Source: a bacterium UBP3_UBA1247 (GTDB taxonomy: Bacteria > UBA3054). From it: a DNA stretch of 5,074 nt. The DNA is taken from positions 162 to 5,235 of the forward strand of contig DBWD01000028.1 of assembly GCA_002308555.1 (NCBI GenBank), given 5' to 3'. The position numbers were made by a program, and so were the translations under genes. Positions 1-5,074 of this stretch are shown here, one piece after another; positions within the stretch are counted from its first letter, which is position 1; each line of letters begins with the position of its first letter. The notes under the pieces are model-generated. The model was not told where the DNA came from and searched no databases. It was given only the letters and a program-made list of their open reading frames with translations.

Positions 1-393
1 AAGGAGCTTCAGGAAATGAAGAAGGATCCCGAATTCCTGACGCTTTGCAACATGCTGACGCGCTGCGTCAACATCGCCAAAGACGAGAAGAAAGGCAAGG
101 CGGCCGCCGAAGTCGACCCCGCGCTCTTCACCGAGAAGGAGGAAAAAGAGCTCTGGTCCGCCTGGGAAAGCGTCAAGCCCGAAGCCCACGCGCTTCTCGA
201 GAACTGCGAGTTCGGCAAGGCCGTCAAGCTCATCGCCTCCAAGGTGGCCGAGCCGCTTGACAAATTCTTCACCTTTGTGAGAATATACGCCGATGACAAA
301 TCGGTGGCCTCCAACAGACTCGCTGTCCTGAAGAGCATCAGCGACACCATCCAGACGAAGATCGCAGATCTTTCAAAAGTAGTCACCGCCTGA
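1..393 (+). CDS. glyS: Glycyl-tRNA synthetase beta subunit, C-terminal part (5' end outside window)
   Basis: This is the last 130 codons of the beta subunit of the bacterial alpha2/beta2 glycyl-tRNA synthetase, which charges tRNA-Gly in the cytoplasm; the beta subunit handles tRNA recognition. The visible part corresponds to the C-terminal helical anticodon-binding (DALR-type) domain. Family-like landmarks are the region around the codons for FLTLCNMLTRCVNIAK (KRVxNI-like in other GlyS), VDPALFTEKEEKEL, and the closing block PLDKFFTFVRIYADD followed by NRLAVL and IADLSKVV, which matches the usual GlyS ending (vDaFFdnVmVmaDd..lrnNRLaLL). The frame is open to base 1, so the gene starts upstream. 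The ATG at 16 lies inside the conserved domain and is not taken as the start. A tRNA-Arg gene follows 14 bp after the stop. Whether this is a separate GlyS or the end of a GlyQ-GlyS fusion cannot be seen. Confidence 0.9.
   Translation, partial: KELQEMKKDPEFLTLCNMLTRCVNIAKDEKKGKAAAEVDPALFTEKEEKELWSAWESVKPEAHALLENCEFGKAVKLIASKVAEPLDKFFTFVRIYADDKSVASNRLAVLKSISDTIQTKIADLSKVVTA
257..284 (+). promoter_or_regulatory. Possible promoter inside the glyS end, upstream of tRNA-Arg
   Basis: A perfect sigma70-type -35 hexamer TTGACA (257-262) is followed after 16 bp by GAGAAT (279-284), which matches four of six bases of TATAAT and is preceded by TGT (276-278), an extended -10 form. Transcription would start near 291, about 117 bp before the tRNA-Arg gene, and could serve the tRNA and the exporter behind it. 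The same bases encode a conserved GlyS block (LDKFF...), so the match may be chance. No experimental support is available. Confidence 0.2.
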
Positions 394-407
394 AAATGAA
401 AAACACT

Positions 408-484
408 GCGCCAGTAGCCCAACTGGATAGAGCGTCGGCCTCCGGAGCCGAAGGCTGTGGGTTCGAATCCCGCCTGGCGCACCA
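408..484 (+). tRNA. tRNA-Arg, anticodon CCG, CCA encoded
   Basis: The sequence folds as a full 77-nt cloverleaf. The acceptor stem is GCGCCAG (408-414) with CTGGCGC (474-480), followed by discriminator A481 and an encoded CCA (482-484). The anticodon stem TCGGC/GCCGA is perfectly paired and holds the loop CTCCGGA, giving anticodon CCG at 442-444, which reads the arginine codon CGG. The T-arm is GTGGG-TTCGAAT-CCCGC with one T-G wobble. The D-loop carries the GG pair and an A at position 20, and C35 is present; both are known ArgRS identity elements. The variable loop is 5 nt, a class I tRNA. One oddity is position 12, which is C (base 419) facing A23 (base 431), where T12-A23 is usual, so the D-stem has a C-A mismatch. 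The gene sits 14 bp after glyS and 12 bp before the exporter start, which suggests co-transcription and release by RNase P and 3' processing. Confidence 0.97.
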
Positions 485-496
485 TTTTTACACGAG

Positions 497-2506
497 ATGA
501 AGAGTCCCTTTTTACGATTTGCCAAACTGGCCCTGAGGTACAAGTTCCAGCTGCTGCTGGGAGTCGTCTGCATGATCGGCGTGAACCTCACGCAGTTCGC
601 CAGCGTCGGCACCATCGCGCCCTTCGCCGACCGCATCCTCCCCGCCCTCACGTCGAGCGACCGCGAGGAAGTGCCGGAGTGGATGTGCAAGGTCTCCCGC
701 TACTGGTCGGCCAGGCCGCTGACCAACAACTATCTTTCCGCCAAGCTGAAGCTGGACGAAAAGCTCAGCGAAGGCCAGAAGAAGGAGGAGGCCTCCAAAG
801 AGGACAAGTATCTCATCAGGATCCCGGACTCCACCAGACAGGTCATCCCGGAAGGCATCATGGCGAAAGTGGACGTCTACGTGGAGAAGCTGAACGCCGT
901 CAACCCCACCAAGCTGGCCCGCTCGCTTCTGGTCTTCATTCTGCTGATGATCCTCCTTAGGGTCTTCTTCTCCGTCTCCCTGCACCTGGTCATGGAGGGC
1001 GTCTCGCAAAGCATGGTCTGCAAGCTGATGGACATGATGTACCGCAAACTGCAGGAGCTGCCCATCCGCTACTTCAACGTGAACCGCACCGGCGACCTCA
1101 TTTCCCGCATCACCAACGACGTGAACGTGGTGCAGGCCACGCTTTCCGCGCGCCTGGCGGACTCCGTGGCCGAGATCTCCTCCCTGCCCTTTATAGCCTG
1201 CATGCTGCTGGCCATCAACTGGAAGGTCTCCATCTTCTGCGCCGTCTTCCTGCCCCTCATCATGGCCCCCATCATAATAATCGGCCAGAGGATCAGGAAG
1301 ATCTCCAAGAAGACCCAGGAGAAGATCGCGGACATCGTTTCCATCCTGCAGGAGACCATCACGGGCATCAGGATCGTCAGGGCCTTCAACACCGAGGAAT
1401 ACGAGATCAAGCGCTTCGACCGGCAGCTTAGGAAATATTACGAGCAGCGCATGGCCGGCATCAGGAACGACGTCATGGTCAGCCCTCTGACGGAGCTGGC
1501 CGGCGTTTTGTGCCTCATCGTGGTGGGCAGCCTGCTTCTGATCTCCGTCATGACCGGCGAGGCCACCATCGGCGCCATCATCGCCTACCTGACCATCCTG
1601 CTCCTTTCCATCAAGCCCTTCCGCAGCATCGGCAAACTGAACAACGTCATCCAGCGCTCCAAGGCCGCCCTGAACCGCATCTACGAAGTTTTGGACACCG
1701 TGCCGGAGATCAGGGAGCGCGAGAACCCCGTGGAAGCGCCCCCCATGGAGAAAGAGCTCAAGTTCGAGCACGTGAGCTTCTCCTATGACGAGGAGGAGGG
1801 CAAGGTCATCGACGACTTCAACCTGACCATCAAGCCCGGCGAGATGATCGCCCTGGTCGGTCCCTCCGGCTCCGGCAAGACCACCATCGCCAACCTCATC
1901 CCCCGCTTCTACGACTGCACGGAAGGCAAAGTCTCCATCGACGGCATAGACGTGAAAGACCTTTCCTTCTCCTCCCTCAGGGGCCAGATGGGCATGGTCT
2001 CCCAGGACACCATCCTTTTCAACAACACCATCGCCGGCAACATCGCCTACGGCCTTAGGAAATACAGCCTGACCGACGTCCAGGCCGCCGCCATGGCCGC
2101 CAACGCCCACGAGTTCATCATGGAGATGCCCGAGGGCTACGACACCATCATCGGCGAGCACGGCGTCCGCTTGTCCGGCGGCCAGCGCCAGCGCCTGGCC
2201 ATCGCCCGCGCCATCTTCAAGAACCCCTCCATCCTGATCCTGGACGAGGCCACCTCCGCCCTTGACACGGAAAGCGAGAGGCTGGTGCAGGAAGCCATCG
2301 ACAACCTGGTGGAGAACCGCACCGTCATCGCCATCGCCCACCGCCTCTCCACCATCAGGCACGCCGACCGCATCATCGTCCTCAAGGACGGCAAGGTCAA
2401 GGAAATGGGCTCCCATGACGAGCTCATCAAGAACGAGGACGGCATCTACTACAAGCTTTGCATGCTGCAGTCCAGCGAATCCGAACAGACCAAGCCGGAG
2501 GCCTGA
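497..2506 (+). CDS. ABC exporter, fused permease and ATPase, MsbA/lipid-flippase type
   Basis: This is a 669-residue half-transporter expected to act as a homodimer in the inner membrane, using ATP to export or flip a hydrophobic substrate; MsbA (lipid A) is the best-known relative. Six membrane segments lie near residues 16-43, 143-165, 222-240, 243-263, 333-351 and 356-372. The ATPase domain (about 421-660) is complete: A-loop Tyr430, Walker A GPSGSGKTT (455-463, Lys461), Q-loop Gln503, signature LSGGQ (559-563), Walker B ILILDE with Asp583 and catalytic Glu584, D-loop SALD, and switch His615. It should be active. MsbA proteins are usually near 580 residues; most of the excess is a charged segment of about 95 residues (45-140) between TM1 and TM2, predicted outside the cytoplasm. 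The ATG at 497 is chosen because it just precedes TM1, but no good Shine-Dalgarno lies before it and the tRNA ends only 12 bp upstream. The substrate cannot be told from sequence; a lipid, lipid-linked glycan or peptide is possible. Confidence 0.92.
   Translation: MKSPFLRFAKLALRYKFQLLLGVVCMIGVNLTQFASVGTIAPFADRILPALTSSDREEVPEWMCKVSRYWSARPLTNNYLSAKLKLDEKLSEGQKKEEASKEDKYLIRIPDSTRQVIPEGIMAKVDVYVEKLNAVNPTKLARSLLVFILLMILLRVFFSVSLHLVMEGVSQSMVCKLMDMMYRKLQELPIRYFNVNRTGDLISRITNDVNVVQATLSARLADSVAEISSLPFIACMLLAINWKVSIFCAVFLPLIMAPIIIIGQRIRKISKKTQEKIADIVSILQETITGIRIVRAFNTEEYEIKRFDRQLRKYYEQRMAGIRNDVMVSPLTELAGVLCLIVVGSLLLISVMTGEATIGAIIAYLTILLLSIKPFRSIGKLNNVIQRSKAALNRIYEVLDTVPEIRERENPVEAPPMEKELKFEHVSFSYDEEEGKVIDDFNLTIKPGEMIALVGPSGSGKTTIANLIPRFYDCTEGKVSIDGIDVKDLSFSSLRGQMGMVSQDTILFNNTIAGNIAYGLRKYSLTDVQAAAMAANAHEFIMEMPEGYDTIIGEHGVRLSGGQRQRLAIARAIFKNPSILILDEATSALDTESERLVQEAIDNLVENRTVIAIAHRLSTIRHADRIIVLKDGKVKEMGSHDELIKNEDGIYYKLCMLQSSESEQTKPEA
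2497..2501 (+). promoter_or_regulatory. Ribosome binding site fixing the start of the exported protein
   Basis: GGAGG lies within the last codons of the exporter gene, 7 nt before the ATG at 2509. It decides between this start and an upstream in-frame ATG at 2458, which would overlap the exporter by 49 bp and bury the signal peptide behind 17 extra residues. The location also suggests translational coupling to the exporter. Confidence 0.75.
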
Positions 2507-2508
2507 GG

Positions 2509-2574
2509 ATGAAGAAGCGCCGCCTTCTGACATTCGCCCTCCTTCTGCTCCTGGCGCCCCTCCCCCTCCTCGCC
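2509..2574 (+). other. Sec signal peptide of the exported unknown protein
   Basis: Residues 1-22 have the classical three parts: a positive n-region (KKRR), a hydrophobic core rich in Leu, Ala and Phe, and a c-region ending LPLLA directly before a run of acidic residues. Small/neutral residues at -3 and -1 (Leu, Ala) fit signal peptidase I cleavage, though Leu at -3 is less typical than Ala or Val. Confidence 0.8.
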
Positions 2575-3444
2575 GAGGAAGAGGACGTTCAGGACGATCT
2601 CGGGACGTCCGCCGGCCGCGCCCCCACGCTTCAGGAGCAGCTTATGGATTACCGCGACAGCGTGGCCTGCGTTTTCAACCAGACCAACTATCTGAAAAGC
2701 GTCATCGTGGTGATCCGCCCGCTCCTGGCCGAGGCGGAACTGGCGGAGCTTCTTTTCAAGGAGCAGCCGGCCAACGACAAGCGCTTCGAGTTCATGAAAA
2801 AATGGCAGGGCGAGTACCGCAAGTTCATGAACAACGGCTACGGTTTCCGCCTGACCTTCCAGCTGCGCAACAATTTCATCGACCAGCACGAGGCGGTCAA
2901 CATCCCGCGGAACATCGCCGACCACTTCACGCTGCTCAGTTCCAGCGGCGTGAAGACCAAACCCTGCAAATGCGTCAGCGACCTGAAGCTCCCCAGGGAC
3001 ATTTCCTTCGACTGCCCCGAGCTCAACGTGGACATTTATTTCAACACCAGGGACGAGAGCGGCAAACCCCTCATAAACAAAAGGACCAAAGCCATACGGC
3101 TCCAGTCCTCGGCGGTCAACGCCAAATTCGGCTCCTACAATTTCTCTTGGTGGCTGCCCTTCAAAAACACCGTCAAGCGTCCCGTGGCGGTCCAGCGGAT
3201 CCTGGGGAGCAAGACCTTCGACACCTTCATAGCCGCCCATCCGGAAGTCTACTCCGAAAAGATCGCCTACGAGGACGCCCAGGGCCGCAGCATACCCGCC
3301 AAACAAAACGTGGCGGCCAAGAAGAGCGATCCGGTCAAGAAGCCCGCGAACGCGGATCGCAAAGCACTGACGGACCAGGAAAAAAGCGAGCTTTCCCGCA
3401 AGGCTCTGGGAGCCTTCCTGTTCTTCGGGCTGCTGGCGCCCTAG
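2509..3444 (+). CDS. Exported protein of unknown function, linked to the ABC exporter
   Basis: I do not recognise a family for this 311-residue protein. It begins with a clear Sec signal peptide: MKKRR, a leucine-rich core (residues 6-21), and a likely signal peptidase I site after Ala22 (LLA before EEED). There is no lipobox cysteine at the cleavage point, so it is probably a soluble or loosely bound envelope protein. The middle (about 110-220) has alternating hydrophobic stretches (FRLTFQLR, NVDIYFN, YNFSWWL) that suggest a beta-rich domain. The mature part has four cysteines (54, 153, 155, 169), including a CKC pair. A Lys/Ala/Pro-rich linker (about 264-298) leads to a short hydrophobic end, ALGAFLFFGLLAP. 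The start is 2 bp after the exporter stop behind GGAGG, so the two are probably co-translated and this protein may work with the transporter in the periplasm. That role is an inference from position only. The next gene is convergent, 6 bp away. Confidence 0.85.
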   Translation: MKKRRLLTFALLLLLAPLPLLAEEEDVQDDLGTSAGRAPTLQEQLMDYRDSVACVFNQTNYLKSVIVVIRPLLAEAELAELLFKEQPANDKRFEFMKKWQGEYRKFMNNGYGFRLTFQLRNNFIDQHEAVNIPRNIADHFTLLSSSGVKTKPCKCVSDLKLPRDISFDCPELNVDIYFNTRDESGKPLINKRTKAIRLQSSAVNAKFGSYNFSWWLPFKNTVKRPVAVQRILGSKTFDTFIAAHPEVYSEKIAYEDAQGRSIPAKQNVAAKKSDPVKKPANADRKALTDQEKSELSRKALGAFLFFGLLAP

Positions 3445-3450
3445 GAAAGA

Positions 3451-4086
3451 TCAGATCTCCATGGCCCTGGCCACGGCCCGGGCGATCAGAAGGTGTCCCG
3501 TGGGATCAGGATGCACGTGGTCCCAGCTCATGGACACGGGGTGGAAATTCTTGAAGTAGGCGTCCATTTCCTTCTGGATATCTATGAAGACGCCGCCCAC
3601 GCTTTCCGCCACCCTGCGCATCTCCGCTCCGTATTCGTCCATCATGGCCCGGAAAGGATCGGAAGTGTTCGGCTCCATCAGGAAGGGCGAGATGAAGAAA
3701 AGCCCTTTCACCTTGGCCAGAGAGGCCATTTTCCTGAGGTTCGCGCCGTATTCTTCCCTGCTGATGAAAGTCTCGCCGCGGTAGGGCTCGTCGAAATGGC
3801 GCCAGACGTCGTTGATGCCGATCTCGACGCAGAGGTAGTCCGGCGCCAGGTCCAGGACGTCGCTTTGGAAGCGGGCCAGAAGATCCCTGGAGGTGTCGCC
3901 GCTGTTGCACATGTTCACGACGCGGATCCGTTTTTCGGGAGCGTCCAGCCGCAGGATGGAATCCAGCAGCCTGGGGAAACCGGTTCCCAATCCGGCGTGC
4001 AGGCCTTCGCCCACGGGGCGGGCCCTGCCGAAATCGCCGATGGAATCGCCAATGATGAGAAATTTCGCGTTGTTTTCGATCTTCAT
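3451..4086 (-). CDS. SGNH/GDSL-type hydrolase (esterase family)
   Basis: This is a 211-residue serine hydrolase of the SGNH superfamily, whose members remove acyl groups (often acetyl) from sugars, glycans or lipids. All four blocks are visible: block I IIGDSIGD with nucleophile Ser15, block II NSGD with oxyanion Gly63, block III GINDVW with Asn92, and block V DHVHPDPTGH giving Asp189 and His192 of the catalytic triad. The length is normal for a single-domain member. There is no signal peptide, as the first beta strand begins at residue 8, so a cytoplasmic enzyme is expected. The ATG at 4086 is preferred because it sits just before that strand, with GAGAG 7 nt upstream. A TTG at 4113 would add 9 residues and overlap the upstream stop as TTGA. 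The upstream GH172-type gene on the same strand suggests a glycan-degrading operon in which this enzyme deacylates a sugar product; the substrate is unknown. Confidence 0.9.
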   Translation of the reverse strand: MKIENNAKFLIIGDSIGDFGRARPVGEGLHAGLGTGFPRLLDSILRLDAPEKRIRVVNMCNSGDTSRDLLARFQSDVLDLAPDYLCVEIGINDVWRHFDEPYRGETFISREEYGANLRKMASLAKVKGLFFISPFLMEPNTSDPFRAMMDEYGAEMRRVAESVGGVFIDIQKEMDAYFKNFHPVSMSWDHVHPDPTGHLLIARAVARAMEI

Positions 4087-4093
4087 ATTCTTG

Positions 4094-4098
4094 CTCTC
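4094..4098 (-). promoter_or_regulatory. Weak ribosome binding site of the SGNH hydrolase
   Basis: On the minus strand GAGAG lies 7 nt before the ATG at 4086-4084, in a locally A-rich stretch (AACAAAAGAGAGCAAGAAT) that contrasts with the GC-rich coding regions. This favours the ATG. A rival GGAAG (4122-4118) stands only 4 nt before the alternative TTG start at 4113. Confidence 0.45.
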
Positions 4099-4109
4099 TT
4101 TTGTTCCGT

Positions 4110-5074
4110 TCAAATTACTTCCAGATGGTCGGGGCTCAGATCCTGCCTGAAGGGCCTGTGAGGCTCAGTCTGGTACCAGTAGGCCACGGTGGCTATGTCG
4201 TCCTTCAGGGGCAGGAAACGGCCCTTATTTCGCCAGCCAAGGGCCTGCATGGTGACCCTGAGCTCCTCCCTGAAGCGGATGGGGTCGCAGATATGCCAGC
4301 GGTACATGCCGAAGCGCAGATTGGCCTTGGTGAAGCCGTCCGGGCGGATGATCTGGGGCAGCCCGCAGTAGGGCGAGCTGAACTCCTGGTAATTTTTAAA
4401 AGTATTGTCCGTGAAGCCCCAGGCGCCGCCGAAATAATCCTCGGTGCCGGTGGTGCAGATGGTGGGGAATTCAGCGTCGCCGTCCAGGAAGAATTTCACC
4501 TCGCCCTCGCCCCACCAGCCGTTGCTGTTGGGCTGCCAGGCCGCGTAGGTGCCAACGTACTGTCCCCTGCCTTTGACGTCGTCCAATATGACGTACTCCT
4601 CTTTTTCCCTGGTGGGGTTCATCCTCCGCCACTGGGCGTGGAAGTAGGCCCTGTCCTCCGGGATCTCTGTGAGGACGTAGTTTATCTGATAGAAAAATTC
4701 CGGCGACTCCTCGGAAAGGTTTTCCAGCGTGATCAGGCAGGACTTCCGGAAGGGCATCTCCCAATAGCAGTTGAAGCCGCCGCTGGGATTGACGGCCACC
4801 GGCACGGAATTGACATAGGTCCTCTCGCACCAGCCGTGGCAGAAGAAATCGCCCAGCGGGACGCAGACGGAAGGCTCCTTTTCCCCGTCCCAGAAGATCC
4901 TCAGTATTAGCTGGCGGTAGAAGCGCTGGTCCACGGTCATCCACATGTGCTTCAGCGCGCCGGGGCCCTCTATTTCCGCGACCGTGAAGGTCGCCCGGGG
5001 CTCGAGCCTGACGCAGGGCGAGACTTTCCAGCCCTGCCCCAGTTCCCTGGCGGCCTTGGCCAGGGCGCCCTCGG
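4110..5074 (-). CDS. DUF2961 / GH172-family glycoside hydrolase, N-terminus outside window
   Basis: The visible 320 codons include the stop but not the start; the minus-strand frame stays open to the window edge, and the Met codon at 4946 is internal. The protein belongs to the DUF2961 family, now glycoside hydrolase family 172, whose characterised members act on furanosides such as difructose dianhydride I and D-arabinofuranosyl linkages. Typical features are the early ELGQGWKVSPC...EIEGPGALKHMWMT region, VPLGDFFCHG, the NSNGWWGEGEVKFFLDGD block, and TTGTEDYFGGAWGF. Counting from the first visible codon, Glu189 or Glu191 (GEGE) and Glu211 (GTEDYF) are candidates for the paired catalytic carboxylates by family analogy. 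The C-terminal part continues as a beta-sandwich-like region to HLEVI. Full members are usually about 350-420 residues, so a short N-terminal piece is missing. Any signal peptide would lie there. The SGNH hydrolase follows at once on the same strand, fitting a carbohydrate-use operon. Family call is firm; substrate is not. Confidence 0.9.
   Translation of the reverse strand, partial: EGALAKAARELGQGWKVSPCVRLEPRATFTVAEIEGPGALKHMWMTVDQRFYRQLILRIFWDGEKEPSVCVPLGDFFCHGWCERTYVNSVPVAVNPSGGFNCYWEMPFRKSCLITLENLSEESPEFFYQINYVLTEIPEDRAYFHAQWRRMNPTREKEEYVILDDVKGRGQYVGTYAAWQPNSNGWWGEGEVKFFLDGDAEFPTICTTGTEDYFGGAWGFTDNTFKNYQEFSSPYCGLPQIIRPDGFTKANLRFGMYRWHICDPIRFREELRVTMQALGWRNKGRFLPLKDDIATVAYWYQTEPHRPFRQDLSPDHLEVI

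Noticed and set aside
1..18. AAGGAG followed 9 bases later by ATG at 16, looking like a start of a separate 125-residue gene
   Set aside because: The frame is open upstream and the downstream protein is the middle of the conserved GlyS C-terminal domain, so the match is most likely coincidental codons (Lys-Glu).
408..484. tRNA-Arg 3' end as an integration site for a mobile element
   Set aside because: No integrase gene and no second copy of the tRNA 3' end are visible in the window.
461..489. T-arm/acceptor hairpin of the tRNA followed by TTTTT as an intrinsic terminator
   Set aside because: The T-run lies 11 bases beyond the T-arm stem after CTGGCGCACCA and is only five bases long. Termination here would leave the exporter without any promoter space.
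2458..2508. Upstream ATG at 2458 as the start of the exported protein
   Set aside because: It would overlap the exporter, lacks a ribosome binding site, and places 17 polar residues before a perfect signal peptide. The ATG at 2509 has GGAGG 7 nt upstream.
512..2533. A 673-codon open frame on the minus strand covering nearly the whole ABC exporter gene
   Set aside because: Its product is low-complexity (Gly, Asp, Val, Ala, Leu, His rich) with no motif. It arises from the GC-ending codon bias of the exporter, which has unmistakable ATPase motifs on the other strand.
2262..3554. A 430-codon plus-strand open frame across the exporter end and the exported protein gene
   Set aside because: The product is Arg/Pro/Ser rich with no domain and runs out of frame through two better-supported genes, one with a signal peptide and ribosome binding site.
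3493..4161. A 222-codon plus-strand open frame opposite the SGNH hydrolase
   Set aside because: Composition is His/Val/Asp rich without motifs, while the minus strand encodes all four SGNH blocks.
4101..4910. A 269-codon plus-strand open frame opposite the GH172 gene
   Set aside because: It is a frame shadow; the minus strand carries clear DUF2961/GH172 motifs over the same bases.

Overview
This GC-rich bacterial window of 5,074 bp is almost fully coding. It holds two convergent gene groups that meet at about 3,445-3,450. The organism cannot be named from the sequence. The two-subunit type of glycyl-tRNA synthetase, an MsbA-type exporter with a secreted partner protein, Shine-Dalgarno sites, and a GH172 (DUF2961) protein beside an SGNH hydrolase would fit a Gram-negative polysaccharide degrader. 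A member of the PVC superphylum (for example Lentisphaerota) or a Bacteroidota-like gut or environmental bacterium is possible, but this is a low-confidence inference from gene content.

The plus-strand group (1-3444) runs as follows: the C-terminal end of the glycyl-tRNA synthetase beta subunit (glyS, cut by the window start); a complete tRNA-Arg(CCG) gene with encoded CCA; a 669-residue fused membrane/ATPase ABC exporter of the MsbA/lipid-flippase type; and a 311-residue exported protein of unknown function, whose start lies 2 bp after the exporter stop behind a good ribosome binding site. The gaps are 14, 12 and 2 bp, so the set may be read on one transcript, with the tRNA cut out of a messenger.

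The minus-strand group (5074-3451) runs as follows: a DUF2961/GH172 glycoside hydrolase whose N-terminus lies beyond the window, then a small SGNH/GDSL hydrolase without a signal peptide. Their junction is very tight, with either a TTGA stop/start overlap or a 23-bp gap depending on the start chosen. The pair looks like part of a carbohydrate-degradation locus (glycosidase plus esterase) and is functionally unrelated to the plus-strand group.

No mobile element, CRISPR array, phage gene or convincing terminator is visible, and no intergenic stretch exceeds 15 bp. There is no clear undescribed defence or mobile system. The best leads are the exporter, which carries an unusually long first extracytoplasmic segment (about 95 residues), and the translationally linked unknown secreted protein, which together could form an envelope transport unit.
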